Assembly (NCBI GenBank): GCA_025800385.1 | Contig: JAOXRS010000152.1 | Coordinates: 62,001 to 126,000, forward strand | Length of the DNA: 64,000 nucleotides | From: Candidatus Albibeggiatoa sp. nov. NOAA | GTDB lineage: Bacteria > Pseudomonadota > Gammaproteobacteria > Beggiatoales > Beggiatoaceae | Direction: 5' to 3' | Shown: positions 17,709 to 29,971 of the stretch, piece by piece | Layout: each line of letters starts with the position of its first letter | How positions within the stretch are numbered: the first letter of the stretch is position 1 | Position numbers and translations under genes: made by a program | Notes under the pieces: model-generated | What the model was told of the DNA's origin: nothing | What the model saw: only the letters and a program-made list of their open reading frames with translations | Database searches by the model: none

Positions 17709-18365
17709 TTACTTATCTTTTAAAATATAGCTTTGTCTATTTCTCAGCATATTTTCAAACATTTGTGGGAATTCTGGTACGACAGATTGCTGCACAGCAG
17801 GTAAACTGGCTAAATTTGCTGCCCATGCCTTGATTTTTGGTGTTTGCTCATACAAGTCAAAATCTAACCATTGATTCAATAAATCCATCCGCATGAATAA
17901 TGGTGCGTACGCCGTATCAATCAACGACATGTGCTGGCCATTGAAATAACCACCTTCAGTGACAACATTTTCTAAATATTGTAATTTACCAGATAATGCA
18001 GTGTGCTGCTGTTTCAACACATCTTCTGTTTCTGCTGTAAAAAACGCAAATAAATCCATCATCAAGGCCGAACCAAATTCAATCCATGCTCGATGCTTGG
18101 CTTTTTCAATTGCAGATTGTGGGTGTAAGCTAGGTGGTGTAGTTTCGTCTACATATTCGTTAATCACAGCAGATTCAAAAATAATTTCATTTTCTGCTTT
18201 TAACACAGGCACTTTACCAAGCGGGGAAATTTCTAAAAACCAGTCTGGTGGCGATTGTAAATCGATATAGGTAATATCGAAATCAATATTTTTTTGTTTT
18301 AAAGTGATGACAGAACGTTGTACAAATGGGCATAATTTAAAGCTAATGAGTTCTATTTTTGGCAT
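17709..18365 (-). CDS. Glutathione S-transferase family protein
   Basis: 218 residues with a thioredoxin-like N-terminal domain (1-78) and a helical C-terminal domain. The N-terminal motif CPFVQRSV has a Cys in the active-site position, as in omega, beta or SspA-like members. The glutathione-binding signatures PLGKVPVL and ESAVINEYVDE are present. It could conjugate or reduce glutathione-linked substrates. SspA (a GST-like regulator of RNA polymerase) is the other possibility, but sspA normally lies with rpsI/petABC and sspB, which are absent here. It is monocistronic and faces the thiC gene divergently across a 345-bp gap. Confidence 0.82.
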   Translation of the reverse strand: MPKIELISFKLCPFVQRSVITLKQKNIDFDITYIDLQSPPDWFLEISPLGKVPVLKAENEIIFESAVINEYVDETTPPSLHPQSAIEKAKHRAWIEFGSALMMDLFAFFTAETEDVLKQQHTALSGKLQYLENVVTEGGYFNGQHMSLIDTAYAPLFMRMDLLNQWLDFDLYEQTPKIKAWAANLASLPAVQQSVVPEFPQMFENMLRNRQSYILKDK

Positions 18366-20579
<2,214 letters not shown>

Positions 20580-20762
20580 TTAGATTTTAGTTACGTATTT
20601 CCCGATTTTTCTGGCTTTATCGAATATTTAGAAGAAATGTCGGGAAGTATAGCTATTCTGATTTATGCGCTAGGAAAAGTCAGCCAGACATTACTCAAAA
20701 CTAAAATGATGAAAGCATTAGTTTAATAGGGAGAAGTAGTCTTAAATTAGGAAGTGTAAGAA

Positions 20763-20838
20763 TGGTGGGTTGTATAGGATTCGAACCTATGACCATCGGA
20801 TTAAAAGTCCGGTGCTCTACCAACTGAGCTAACAACCC
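20763..20838 (-). tRNA. tRNA-Lys (TTT), copy 2
   Basis: A 76-base cloverleaf read on the minus strand, starting GGGTTGTTAGCTCAGTTGG. The anticodon loop CTTTTAA gives anticodon TTT, the T-arm has GGTTCGAATCC, and the gene encodes its 3' CCA. The acceptor GGGTTGT pairs with ACAACCC. It is identical to the upstream copy at 20912-20987 and lies 73 bp from it, probably in one transcript. Confidence 0.97.
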
Positions 20839-20911
20839 ATTATGCAAAAGACTAAATAGTTAATCTTTTTATAGGTAAAACTAGAAGTTTCTTAATAAGA
20901 ATGATAAGAGA

Positions 20912-20987
20912 TGGTGGGTTGTATAGGATTCGAACCTATGACCATCGGATTAAAAGTCCGGTGCTCTACCAACTGAGCTAACAACCC
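20912..20987 (-). tRNA. tRNA-Lys (TTT), copy 1
   Basis: Same 76-base sequence as the copy at 20763-20838, with anticodon TTT and encoded CCA. It is the promoter-proximal member of the pair; a sigma-70-like promoter lies at 21009-21036. Confidence 0.97.
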
Positions 20988-21008
20988 GTCATTCAAAAGA
21001 AGTTGGCT

Positions 21009-21036
21009 ATTATAATAAGCTGAAAAAATTTTGCAA
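21009..21036 (-). promoter_or_regulatory. Promoter of the tRNA-Lys pair
   Basis: Reading the minus strand: TTGCAA (-35, 21031-21036), a 16-bp spacer, and TATAAT (-10, 21009-21014). This would start transcription at about 21002, some 15 bases before the mature tRNA. Confidence 0.65.
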
Positions 21037-21075
21037 GTGTTTTTGTTATTTTTTTTCTATTTTGGATGAAAATGC

Positions 21076-22113
21076 TTATTTTGGCTCTAACAAATCGGGC
21101 TGTGCGGCTGCTTTAGGTTTCAAGTTAAAGTGCTCCCATGCTAATGGTGTCACAACGCGTCCCCGTGGCGTTCGCATAATAAACCCCTGTTGTAATAAAT
21201 AGGGTTCAATCACCTCTTCAATTGTGCCACGTTCTTCGCCAATCGCTGCCCCTAAAGTATCTAAGCCTACAGGACGACCCGCAAATTTTTCCATAATCGC
21301 CAGCAACAATTTTCTATCCATCAAATCCAAGCCATATGTATCCACATTGAGTAAATCCAAAGCTTCTTGTGCCGCTTGTTGAGTAATTTTGCCATCATAT
21401 TTAACTTGGGCATAATCTCGCACCCGACGCAACAAACGGTTTGCAATCCGAGGGGTGCCGCGTGAACGTTGGGCAATTTCCAAAGCACCTTCATCGTCCA
21501 TATCCACCGCTAAAATCGAAGCGGATCGTCTTACAATATGTGCTAAATCCTCATGGTTATAAAACTCTAAACGCTGCGTAATCCCAAACCGATCACGTAA
21601 AGGGGAAGTTAATAAACCTGCTCTGGTTGTCGCACCAACTAGGGTAAATGGTTGTAAATCCAATTTAATCGAACGGGCCGCTGGCCCTTCACCAATCATA
21701 ATATCCAACTGACAATCTTCCATCGCAGGATATAAAACTTCTTCTACCACAGGACTAAGACGATGAATTTCATCAATGAACAATACATCATTGGGCTCTA
21801 AATTAGTTAATAATGCAGCCAAATCCCCCGCTTTTTCTAATACAGGCCCTGAAGTTTGACGTAAATTTACACCCATTTCATGCGCAATAATATGCGACAA
21901 GGTGGTTTTACCCAATCCCGGAGGGCCAAAAATCAATACATGATCTAAGGCTTCTTGACGTGCTCGAGCAGCGGAAATAAAAATATCCATTTGCTCCCTC
22001 ACGCGAGGCTGACCTTCATAATCTGCCAATAATTTAGGGCGTAAGGCTTTATCAAGTTTGGAATCATCCTGACGAGTTTCAGGGCTGATAAGACGTTCTG
22101 TTTCTATCACCAC
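21076..22113 (-). CDS. ruvB: Holliday junction branch-migration ATPase RuvB
   Basis: RuvB is the hexameric AAA+ motor that, with RuvA, drives branch migration of Holliday junctions. The 345-residue protein has Walker [13 protein letters not shown], Walker B FIDEIHRL, and sensor 1 [20 protein letters not shown]. The C-terminal winged helix contains [24 protein letters not shown]. In most gammaproteobacteria it follows ruvA and ruvC; neither is next to it here. Downstream are the tRNA-Lys genes and upstream, 99 bp away on the same strand, ihfB. Confidence 0.97.
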   Translation of the reverse strand: MVIETERLISPETRQDDSKLDKALRPKLLADYEGQPRVREQMDIFISAARARQEALDHVLIFGPPGLGKTTLSHIIAHEMGVNLRQTSGPVLEKAGDLAALLTNLEPNDVLFIDEIHRLSPVVEEVLYPAMEDCQLDIMIGEGPAARSIKLDLQPFTLVGATTRAGLLTSPLRDRFGITQRLEFYNHEDLAHIVRRSASILAVDMDDEGALEIAQRSRGTPRIANRLLRRVRDYAQVKYDGKITQQAAQEALDLLNVDTYGLDLMDRKLLLAIMEKFAGRPVGLDTLGAAIGEERGTIEEVIEPYLLQQGFIMRTPRGRVVTPLAWEHFNLKPKAAAQPDLLEPK

Positions 22114-22212
22114 GGGTATTTACAGCTTTTGATAAGGAAATGGAGATTGTAGAATGTTATGAGGAGAGAATAAACAGGGACAGACTGTGCCGCCCCTGAA
22201 AAACAACTATAA

Positions 22213-22494
22213 CTAGCCCATGTTTACACGGTCACGTAATTCTTTACCTGGTTTGAAGTGTGGAACGTGTTTGGCTGGCAATTGCACTGCTTCACCAGTT
22301 TTTGGGTTACGTCCTACACGAGGTGGTCTGAAATGCAATGAAAAGCTTCCAAATCCACGAATCTCGATCCGTTCGCCTTTTTCTAATGACTGCGCCATAT
22401 GTTCTAAAATTGTTTTAACGGCTGAATCAATATCTTTTTGAGTTAGTTGGGTTTGCTTGGTTGCAATGGCTTCGATTAATTCAGACTTTGTCAT
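22213..22494 (-). CDS. ihfB: Integration host factor beta subunit
   Basis: IHF-beta pairs with IHF-alpha to bend DNA sharply at specific sites. It has the family start [11 protein letters not shown], the core [28 protein letters not shown] with the Pro of the intercalating arm, and the closing [13 protein letters not shown]. The start at 22494 (93 residues) copies the family; an ATG at 22509 would add MDIQK, and neither has a strong ribosome-binding site. The order cmk-rpsA-ihfB on one strand is the classic gammaproteobacterial arrangement. Confidence 0.95.
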   Translation of the reverse strand: MTKSELIEAIATKQTQLTQKDIDSAVKTILEHMAQSLEKGERIEIRGFGSFSLHFRPPRVGRNPKTGEAVQLPAKHVPHFKPGKELRDRVNMG

Positions 22495-22662
22495 CTTTTG
22501 TATATCCATGATAGTGAACCCATATCGTCAATCACCATAATCCACTTATAAAAATATCAACAAGAATTGGCAATCCCTATTCATTCATCAATAAAGCATG
22601 TGAACTTTCAGGACTGCCAGCTCTATCTATCCATTGGATATTTCTATAAGCAACGTAAAGCC

Positions 22663-24375
22663 TTATTCTGCTTTTTCTGCAGCAGCGCCATCATCAGAGC
22701 CTTCTTCTTGGCCATCTAATTGTTGCTTAAGAAGATCACCTAAAGTTGCGCTTACACCTGTGCTTTGTTGGCTGTAAGTTTGGATTGCAGCCGTTTCTTC
22801 ATCAGTCTCTTTCGCTTTGATTGATAAAGTAATGATGCGTTTCTTACGGTCAACACCAGTAAATTTCGCTTCAACTTCATCGCCCGCTTTTAATACTGAA
22901 CGCGCATCTTCAATTTTTTCACGACCTAATTCAGACACACGTAAGTGACCTTCAACGCCGTCGCCTAAATCGATTGTTGCACCTTTCACGTCAACATCGC
23001 TGACTAAACCTTTAACAATTGTGCCTTTAGGATGTTCTGCAACGAAGTTTGAGAATGGGTCTTTATCAAGCTGTTTAACACCTAAAGAAATACGCTCTCT
23101 TTCAGGGTCAATTGCCAATACAACAGTTTCAATTTCTTCACCTTTCTTATAACGACGTACAGCGTCTTCGCCTTGCTCGTTCCAAGAAATGTCAGATAAA
23201 TGAACTAAACCGTCGATACCACCTTCAAGTCCGATGAAGATACCGAAGTCAGTGATAGATTTAATCTTACCAGTAACACGATCATTCTTATTGTATTTAC
23301 CAGCAAATGTATCCCATGGATTTTCGTGGCAGTGTTTGATACCAAGAGAGATACGACGACGTTCTTCGTCAATATCCAATACCATAACTTCCACTTCGTC
23401 ACCCAATTGAACCACTTTAGAAGGATGTACGTTTTTATTTGTCCAGTCCATTTCAGAAACATGAACCAAGCCTTCAACGCCTTCTTCAATTTCAACGAAG
23501 CAACCGTAGTCAGCTAAGTTAGTGACTTTACCAGATAATTTCGTGCCTTCAGGGTAACGGCGAGCAATATCAACCCAAGGGTCTTCGCCCATTTGTTTAA
23601 GACCAAGTGATACGCGAGTACGGTCACGGTCAAATTTCAATACTTTAACGTCGATTTCATCACCAACATTGACGATTTCGCTAGGATGTTTAACCCGTTT
23701 CCAAGCCATATCCGTGATGTGTAATAAGCCATCAACACCGCCTAAGTCAACGAATGCACCGTAGTCTGTTAAGTTCTTAACAACGCCACGTAATACCATG
23801 CCTTCTTGCATACTTTCTAATAAAGCTTCACGTTCTTGGCTGTTTTCTTTCTCAACCACTGCACGACGTGAAACCACAACGTTGTTGCGACGACGGTCTA
23901 ACTTGATTACTTTGAATTCTAAAGGCTTACCTTCTAAGTATGATGTATCACGAACGGGACGTACATCAACTAAAGAACCTGGTAAGAATGCACGGATGTC
24001 ATTAACATTGACAGTGAAACCACCTTTGACTTTATCAGTAATAATACCGATAATCGTTGCTGTTTCTTCAAAGGCTTTTTCTAATTCTTTCCACGCAGCT
24101 GCACGTTTCGCTTTTTCACGAGATAGGCGTGTTTCGCCAAATCCATCTTCAATTGTATCTAAAGCAACGTCAACTTCGTCACCAACGGCAACTTCTAATT
24201 CACCGTTTTCATCATGAAACTGTTCAATAGGAATAACACCTTCCGATTTTAGTCCAGCGTTAACAATCACCATATCTTGGCGAATTTCAACGATTAGACC
24301 ACGGATAATGCTTCCTGGTACCATTTGTGTTTGTGCTTGACTCTCAGCAAAAAGTTCTGCAAAGCTTTCGCTCAT
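22663..24375 (-). CDS. rpsA: 30S ribosomal protein S1
   Basis: S1 brings mRNA to the 30S subunit. The protein has six S1 (OB-fold) repeats, recognisable by recurrent segments such as [39 protein letters not shown] and [21 protein letters not shown]. The first two are the more divergent ribosome-binding ones. The family start MSESFAELF points to the ATG at 24375 (570 residues); in-frame codons up to 24420 would add 15 unlikely residues. The C-terminal tail is acidic and Gln/Ala-rich. The gap of 293 bp to cmk may contain its own promoter and the leader through which S1 usually represses itself, but no motif is certain. Confidence 0.97.
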   Translation of the reverse strand: MSESFAELFAESQAQTQMVPGSIIRGLIVEIRQDMVIVNAGLKSEGVIPIEQFHDENGELEVAVGDEVDVALDTIEDGFGETRLSREKAKRAAAWKELEKAFEETATIIGIITDKVKGGFTVNVNDIRAFLPGSLVDVRPVRDTSYLEGKPLEFKVIKLDRRRNNVVVSRRAVVEKENSQEREALLESMQEGMVLRGVVKNLTDYGAFVDLGGVDGLLHITDMAWKRVKHPSEIVNVGDEIDVKVLKFDRDRTRVSLGLKQMGEDPWVDIARRYPEGTKLSGKVTNLADYGCFVEIEEGVEGLVHVSEMDWTNKNVHPSKVVQLGDEVEVMVLDIDEERRRISLGIKHCHENPWDTFAGKYNKNDRVTGKIKSITDFGIFIGLEGGIDGLVHLSDISWNEQGEDAVRRYKKGEEIETVVLAIDPERERISLGVKQLDKDPFSNFVAEHPKGTIVKGLVSDVDVKGATIDLGDGVEGHLRVSELGREKIEDARSVLKAGDEVEAKFTGVDRKKRIITLSIKAKETDEETAAIQTYSQQSTGVSATLGDLLKQQLDGQEEGSDDGAAAEKAE

Positions 24376-24668
24376 TCCATACCCCATAGGCCTTGTTTGC
24401 AATTTATTAGGTATAAACAAGGACTTGATTAAAAGTTAATGCCGCACCACAATAATGCGGGTTAGTTAAAATTTATGACAATACGCCGATTTAGAAAAAA
24501 AGTACTCCATTACCTGACAGATTGAGCCAAGTCGCTTAAAAAATAAAGTCAAACACATTGGAATGGATTAAAGCACTGATTGCCGTAGAAGACACAGGTA
24601 ATTTAATAGATTCTTAAAAGTGTTACATATCAAAGCGTTATTTCTAAACTGTGGGTTTTGCCATGCCC

Positions 24669-25343
24669 TTAAATCACTTTATTGACTAAAGCTAATACTT
24701 GTTGCATCACTTCCTCAATAGAAAGTGTTGTTGTATCAATTACTAATGCATCCGCTGCAGGTTTTAATGGCGCAACCGTTCGTTGGGTATCACGCTTATC
24801 CCGTTCAGCTATGTCATTGATAAGGTCGCCAATATTAACATTGATTCCTTTTTGTTTCAACTGTTTATAACGTCGTTGTCCACGTTCTTCGGCAGAAGCG
24901 GTTAAAAATAGTTTTAATGGCGCATCAGGAAACACCACTGTGCCCATATCTCGCCCGTCTGCGATGAGTCCCGGAGTCTGCAAAAAGTCGCGCTGACGTT
25001 GCAAAAGAGCTTGTCTCACAGCGGACAAAGCTGCAATTTTAGATGCAAAGTTACCACAAGATTCTGTGCGCAAATCATCGGTGACATTTTCATTATCTAA
25101 AATAACATTAACTGCGTCTTCAACTTGTTGGAACTGTAAATCGAGATTAGATGCAAGCTGAGCAAGTTCAGGTTCTTGAGTTGGTTGTAGATTATGCTTT
25201 TGTGCAGCATAAGCGAGAACACGATAAATTGCACCGCTATCTAAAATATGCCAGTTTAAATGTTTAGCGAGCTGTAAAGTAACTGTGCCTTTGCCCACGC
25301 CACTAGGCCCATCAATAGTAATAATAGGAATATGTTTTGTCAT
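24669..25343 (-). CDS. cmk: Cytidylate kinase
   Basis: Cmk phosphorylates CMP and dCMP with ATP. 224 residues, with P-loop GPSGVGKGTVTLQLA, the CMP-binding segment HILDSGAIYRVLAY, DGRDMGTVVFPDAPLKLFLTAS and the lid region RGQRRYKQLK with DKRDTQRTVAPLKPA after it. First gene of the cmk-rpsA-ihfB block. It is divergent from the tRNA-Pro gene. Confidence 0.97.
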   Translation of the reverse strand: MTKHIPIITIDGPSGVGKGTVTLQLAKHLNWHILDSGAIYRVLAYAAQKHNLQPTQEPELAQLASNLDLQFQQVEDAVNVILDNENVTDDLRTESCGNFASKIAALSAVRQALLQRQRDFLQTPGLIADGRDMGTVVFPDAPLKLFLTASAEERGQRRYKQLKQKGINVNIGDLINDIAERDKRDTQRTVAPLKPAADALVIDTTTLSIEEVMQQVLALVNKVI

Positions 25344-25432
25344 TTATATAGAGAAGCTATTTTTATTTACGTTAAACACATGGTACAACGAACTGAAAAA
25401 AACAGATAGATCAAACTATTCAAAATAAAAGC

Positions 25433-25461
25433 GTGACATTATTGCAATATCACATTATAAT
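25433..25461 (+). promoter_or_regulatory. Promoter of tRNA-Pro
   Basis: GTGACA (25433-25438), a 17-bp spacer and a perfect TATAAT (25456-25461). The mature tRNA starts 12 bases after the -10 box, so the leader is very short. The close match suits a strong stable-RNA promoter; a GCGG stretch after the -10 resembles a stringent discriminator. Confidence 0.75.
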
Positions 25462-25472
25462 ACGCGGCTTGA

Positions 25473-25550
<78 letters not shown>

Positions 25551-25552
25551 AT

Positions 25553-25732
25553 TTATTTCTCTTTACCCATTTCCTGTTTTATATCTTCAATATTATCTTT
25601 ATCCATCAAAATCTGATGTGCAGGCCCTTCTAAATCATCAAATTGCCCTGAGCGAATTGCCCATAAAAACATCCAAACAATTAAACCAATGATAATGAGA
25701 GAGATTGGGATCAATAAAAATAATATTTCCAT
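25553..25732 (-). CDS. ccoS: cbb3-type cytochrome oxidase assembly protein CcoS
   Basis: A 59-residue protein: one membrane helix (about 4-26), then the family hallmark [20 protein letters not shown], and a charged tail. CcoS is needed for cofactor insertion into the high-affinity cbb3 cytochrome c oxidase. The hallmark is unmistakable despite the small size. ccoS normally ends the ccoGHIS operon beside ccoNOQP; here it stands alone, convergent with tRNA-Pro, with no other cco gene in the window. Its presence implies a cbb3 oxidase elsewhere, suited to micro-oxic growth. Confidence 0.93.
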   Translation of the reverse strand: MEILFLLIPISLIIIGLIVWMFLWAIRSGQFDDLEGPAHQILMDKDNIEDIKQEMGKEK

Positions 25733-25919
25733 GATATTTGATTAAGTTACTTAATGTGCCACGGCATTATACTATTTTATTTCAATACAAAATGGGTATT
25801 TTAGTAATAGATTTATGTTACTTCTTTGAATTGAGCAGAAATATTCAAAAAATCTTTATGGGAACAATAAAACTAGTAACTAACTTTTGATAAACAACCA
25901 TATCTACAAAAGTTGGCAG

Positions 25920-27614
25920 CTATTTGTCTAAATAATCACGAATAAATGCAAGTGCTTGCTCATGGTTAGGATCACGTATTAACGTATTTTTTGCAGCATA
26001 AATTGCTTTATCTATTTGATTTTTTTTCAAATACAACATTGCCATATTAAAATAAGTAATTGCAATACTACCTTTTTCATGAATTAACCCTTTTTCATCC
26101 ATCATTTCATAAATGACCAAAGCATCATCAACTTTGCCCTGTTTCACATAGAATTCAGCTAAAAAATTATAATTAGCTAATACATCTGGCTTGGCTTGAA
26201 TTGCAGTTTTATAAAAATGCAATGCGGCATCCATGTCTCCAGCCCGACTATACAAAGCGGCTAAATTTACTGCAGCTTTATCATTTTGTGGATCATAAAG
26301 ATATACATGTTTCCATAAACTATAATCATTTCGCCAAACTAAAATTTGTTTTTGGGTTAGCATAGATAAGTTATAAATGACTAAGATACCTACAATTGCA
26401 ATAATAGATAAATACACATATTTATTTTGATTAAAGTATTGATATAGGTATTTTGTAAAAAAATAGCCCATTAATAGATAAAAAGGTAAGAGTGGCAAAT
26501 AAGCATAACGATCTGCTGCAGCTTGCCCACCTACTTGAACCAAGCCAATAACAGGTATTAATGTGCCGACATAAAATAGCCAAATAATCAGCCCAGCATA
26601 ATATTTTTTAAACCATAAATATAAACATAATAAACTAACTGCAAGCACAACAAATACAGGTACAATACCAAATTGATCTGGCAAGTCATAATAAGGCGAA
26701 AGCTGTAAAGGAAAAACCAGTTTCGTCAGGTAGTGTACTAAACTATTTGAGGCATTTAACAAACGTTCGATAATGCTTAATTGTTCTAAACTTTGAATTG
26801 CACCACCTGCAAACTGAATCCCATCATCACTTAACAACTGTGGCTGACTATCCTGCTCATTACCAAACCGCTGAGCCAATAAAGTCACTATAACTGCACC
26901 AATACTCAAAATAATAAACAGCAGTTTTTCAAGTAAGATTTTTGTATAACTAGCTGCATAAAGTGTAATATGAGTAAGTTGAGTGCGTTGTAGTGGAAAA
27001 ATATCAATTAATATTAAAACAGCGGGCAAAGTCACAGCCATCGGCTTAGATAATAACGCGCAAATAAAACAAGCTAAGGCAATGAAATAATAAAAATAGT
27101 GTTGTGTTCGCACATAATAAATATAGGCAATTAAGGTAGGAAAAGTAAAAAATAAAAATAGTACATCTTTACGTTCAGAAATCCACGCCACTGATTCAAC
27201 ATGCTGAGGATGAATTGCAAATAACAACGCAGATAAACCAGCAGCAATTAAATTATAGGAGTTTTTAGGCTGATAGATATTAAATAATAGCCAAGCAGCG
27301 AAAAAGAACCAAATGACATTTGCACTATGAAATACTACATTAGTGAAATGATAACCCCACGCATTTAAATCCCAAAATTGATAATCTATAGCATAAGAAA
27401 TCGAGGTCAATGGATGCCAGTTATGCATTTGAATATGGGTAAAAAACCATTGAATGGTATCCCAGTTTAATGTCCGAATCTGCTCATTATTTGTCACATA
27501 CCCCTGATCGTCCCAAAGTGTCAATAATTGGTTATTTAAAGATTCTTGATAGGTAATACTGGTAACAATAATAAGTAGGAAACAGGTGAGCGTCGCTTGA
27601 GCCCATGTTTTCAT
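25920..27614 (-). CDS. TMTC/PMT-like membrane glycosyltransferase with C-terminal TPRs
   Basis: 564 residues from the ATG at 27614, with AAGGA 8 bp upstream (a TTG two codons earlier is not placed for it). About ten to eleven membrane helices occupy residues 10-420. The first periplasmic loop has LWDDQGYVTNN and then NWHPLTSISYAIDYQFW. This DD-x7-N plus NWHPLT pattern is typical of bacterial relatives of the O-mannosyltransferase TMTC proteins. Three or four TPR units (about 430-560, for example AAVNLAALYSRAGDMDAALHFYKTA) face the periplasm. It would move a sugar from a lipid carrier to a protein or glycan; acceptor unknown. Located just downstream of the FtsK-like genes on the same strand. 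Confidence 0.8.
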   Translation of the reverse strand: MKTWAQATLTCFLLIIVTSITYQESLNNQLLTLWDDQGYVTNNEQIRTLNWDTIQWFFTHIQMHNWHPLTSISYAIDYQFWDLNAWGYHFTNVVFHSANVIWFFFAAWLLFNIYQPKNSYNLIAAGLSALLFAIHPQHVESVAWISERKDVLFLFFTFPTLIAYIYYVRTQHYFYYFIALACFICALLSKPMAVTLPAVLILIDIFPLQRTQLTHITLYAASYTKILLEKLLFIILSIGAVIVTLLAQRFGNEQDSQPQLLSDDGIQFAGGAIQSLEQLSIIERLLNASNSLVHYLTKLVFPLQLSPYYDLPDQFGIVPVFVVLAVSLLCLYLWFKKYYAGLIIWLFYVGTLIPVIGLVQVGGQAAADRYAYLPLLPFYLLMGYFFTKYLYQYFNQNKYVYLSIIAIVGILVIYNLSMLTQKQILVWRNDYSLWKHVYLYDPQNDKAAVNLAALYSRAGDMDAALHFYKTAIQAKPDVLANYNFLAEFYVKQGKVDDALVIYEMMDEKGLIHEKGSIAITYFNMAMLYLKKNQIDKAIYAAKNTLIRDPNHEQALAFIRDYLDK

Positions 27615-27705
27615 GCACAAATCCTTAGTGAAATAATAACCTTGAGGGACAGAAACATAGGTGAATTAGTATTAACCACTTATGTCTCTGGATTTTCATG
27701 AATGA

Positions 27706-29928
27706 TTATAGTTCTAAATCAATATATTCAGGTTCGGTTTGCGCTTTGAGGTACGCAGTGACTTTTTTGACTTCTTCATCAGAGATTTGGCAACCATGTA
27801 CGCGTACAGGCATTCCCGTCCCTGCAGTCATATATAACATATCACCTTGACCCAAAAGGTTTTCAGCTCCCATTTGTCCCAAAATTGTACGGGACTCACT
27901 CTTGTTCGTGACTTGAAATGCTAAACGGGTTGGGATATTTGCTTTAATCAAGCCCGTAATCACACTGACTGTTGGTTCACTCGTTGCAAGAACCACATGA
28001 ATACCCGCCGCTCTTGATTTTTGAGTTAATAAAGTAATTGATTCTTCTGCTGCTAAACCAATACTGGTCTTCATCAATTCGCTGATTTCCGAAATAACTA
28101 CCACGATATAAGGTAAATAATCAGGTTCATCTTGATCCAAATTTTCAATAAATGGAATATCATCACCTTCAAGCAAAGCTTTGTTGTAGCTTTCAATATT
28201 ACGCACACCGCACTCACCCATAATACGGTAGCGATGCTCCATTTCTTGTACACACCATTTTAGAATATTAGGTACTTCAGCCACATCCTTTACCAATGGC
28301 GTTAATAAATGTGGCAGTTCTGCATATTCTTGAAAATCATTTTGCTCATTATCAACAACAACAAGCCGTAGCAACTCAGGGTCAGCTTTATATAGCAAAC
28401 TCATCAATAAAGTATGTAAACCTGTGTTTTTCTCTTCAGCATAACTACCCGCAACTAAAATATGTGGAATTCGAGCCAAATCCAATGTGACTGTTTCGCC
28501 CGTGATATTTTTACCCAATACTAAATTTAAAGTAGATGATTTCCTATATGCGTGAGCCTCAAGCAATTCTCGTAAACCAATAGGTTGACGCTTAATATTT
28601 GCAATTTCAACTCCTAGTGTTCCGGGCATGGTTTCAACAATTTGGACATGTGGACTTTCTAAAGCACTACCTAAAGCTGTTGCCATATCGTCTAAGTGCA
28701 TTTTATTAATAGGCGTAACGGTTTCTACTTCAAAACCCGTTAACACAGGGCCTGGGTGCACTTCTTTGATTTTAATTTCCACCTTGATATTAGCAAAACC
28801 CATCGTAAGCCAATGATTTAAATCCATGACACTGTCTTGAATTTGCTCTGGCATAGGGTTTAAAAGAGGTAATGTTGGTAGTTGAAAAACCTTGTCATCC
28901 AAAACAGGTATATCAATTTGAGGCGGCTCAGGTTCTGGTTTTACTGCCGCTTTTTTCACTTCAACTTTAACAGGCTCAGGCTTCTCGTCTTTTTCAACCT
29001 CAGAAATTTCTAGCTGCTCTGGTTGCTCGACTTTTTCCGTTACAGGCTTTTTAGGTTGTTTTTGTGCTTCATTTGGCTCTTCTTCATAATACTCATCATC
29101 ATAATATCTATCATCTTCAAAATAATATTCTTCTTCATATTGTTCACGCTCTTCACGCCACTTTGCTCGCCTATCTTGCCATGCATGCCATGCCGTATTA
29201 CTTCCATCTTTCGCTTTGTCATAAGCTACTTTAGAATATTTTTGGGTTTGCTCGACACTTACTTTGGATGCTTGTAAAACCCAAGGCCAGAAATTCCGCA
29301 ACATAAATTCTTTGACAATAGGAGTCCATTTAAGCGTGTAAAAACCCAATGTATCCATCAGTTTTAACCATGACAAGCCTGTTAATAGTGTAATACCTGT
29401 AAAAAAGAGGCCTAATAATAGTAATGTTGCACCCAGTTGATCGAATATATTTTGTAAGCTCTTGCCTACTAAGCTACCTAAAACGCCTCCTGCATGACTA
29501 GGTAGTAACATCCCACCAGCAGAAAAGTGCACGATAGCAAAACCACAACCTGCACTGATTGTAATTAGAAATCCAATACCAGGTACAACTAAATGACGTG
29601 GTTCAGCAAGAATTGCGTGGTGCTTTCCTTGATAAATAATCCAGCCAACATAGCCCACCATAATTGGAAATAGGTAAGCAAAATAACCAAATAAATAGTA
29701 AAAAATATCAGCAAACAAAGCGCCTGCAATGCCGCCTTTATTCTGTATACCATCGATTTTATCCGTATAAAAAATACTGGGATCACCTGGATAATAGGTA
29801 AATAATGACACAAGCAGATACAATGACACGAAACAGAAAAAGATAAATAAAATTTCGCGTAATCCGTGTCCAATTTTACGGTTATTGTTGTTACTGGAGA
29901 ATCTTTGAGTACGGCGGGCTTGGCTCAC
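27706..29928 (-). CDS. FtsK-family protein with degenerate ATPase and no gamma domain
   Basis: 740 residues arranged like FtsK: four membrane helices (about 24-187), an acidic Pro/Glu/Lys-rich linker (about 255-345), the alpha domain (about 365-450) and the beta RecA-like domain (about 455-725). Large stretches are near-canonical, such as ITGLIKANIPTRLAFQV and LLGQGDMLYM. The nucleotide-binding site is not. Walker A, normally AGTTGSGKSV, reads AGSYAEEKNT (only Lys500 kept). Walker B, normally VDEFADLM, reads ISEISELM (Asp to Ser613). The usual ATQRPSVDVITG reads ATSEPTVSVITG (Arg to Glu651). The chain ends where the DNA-reading gamma winged helix should begin. The frame is open throughout, so this is not a broken gene. 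It is very likely unable to pump DNA; a divisome scaffold role is inference. A canonical ftsK is expected elsewhere. Confidence 0.88.
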   Translation of the reverse strand: MSQARRTQRFSSNNNNRKIGHGLREILFIFFCFVSLYLLVSLFTYYPGDPSIFYTDKIDGIQNKGGIAGALFADIFYYLFGYFAYLFPIMVGYVGWIIYQGKHHAILAEPRHLVVPGIGFLITISAGCGFAIVHFSAGGMLLPSHAGGVLGSLVGKSLQNIFDQLGATLLLLGLFFTGITLLTGLSWLKLMDTLGFYTLKWTPIVKEFMLRNFWPWVLQASKVSVEQTQKYSKVAYDKAKDGSNTAWHAWQDRRAKWREEREQYEEEYYFEDDRYYDDEYYEEEPNEAQKQPKKPVTEKVEQPEQLEISEVEKDEKPEPVKVEVKKAAVKPEPEPPQIDIPVLDDKVFQLPTLPLLNPMPEQIQDSVMDLNHWLTMGFANIKVEIKIKEVHPGPVLTGFEVETVTPINKMHLDDMATALGSALESPHVQIVETMPGTLGVEIANIKRQPIGLRELLEAHAYRKSSTLNLVLGKNITGETVTLDLARIPHILVAGSYAEEKNTGLHTLLMSLLYKADPELLRLVVVDNEQNDFQEYAELPHLLTPLVKDVAEVPNILKWCVQEMEHRYRIMGECGVRNIESYNKALLEGDDIPFIENLDQDEPDYLPYIVVVISEISELMKTSIGLAAEESITLLTQKSRAAGIHVVLATSEPTVSVITGLIKANIPTRLAFQVTNKSESRTILGQMGAENLLGQGDMLYMTAGTGMPVRVHGCQISDEEVKKVTAYLKAQTEPEYIDLEL

Positions 29929-29971
29929 ACTTATCCCTCATTGCTGTAATGTACTTTACTTAAAGCCTATT

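Noticed and set aside
20763-20987. Two identical 76-bp direct repeats as an attachment site or mobile-element boundary
   Set aside because: They are complete tRNA-Lys genes in tandem with a good promoter; no integrase or foreign cargo lies between them.
29023-29277. Ile/Phe-rich plus-strand ORF
   Set aside because: Shadow of the Glu/Tyr/Asp-rich linker of the FtsK-like gene.
27706-29928. Frameshifted or pseudogenised ftsK
   Set aside because: The frame is continuous, flanking motifs are conserved and substitutions are confined to the ATP site and loss of gamma; this is a degenerate but intact gene rather than a broken one.
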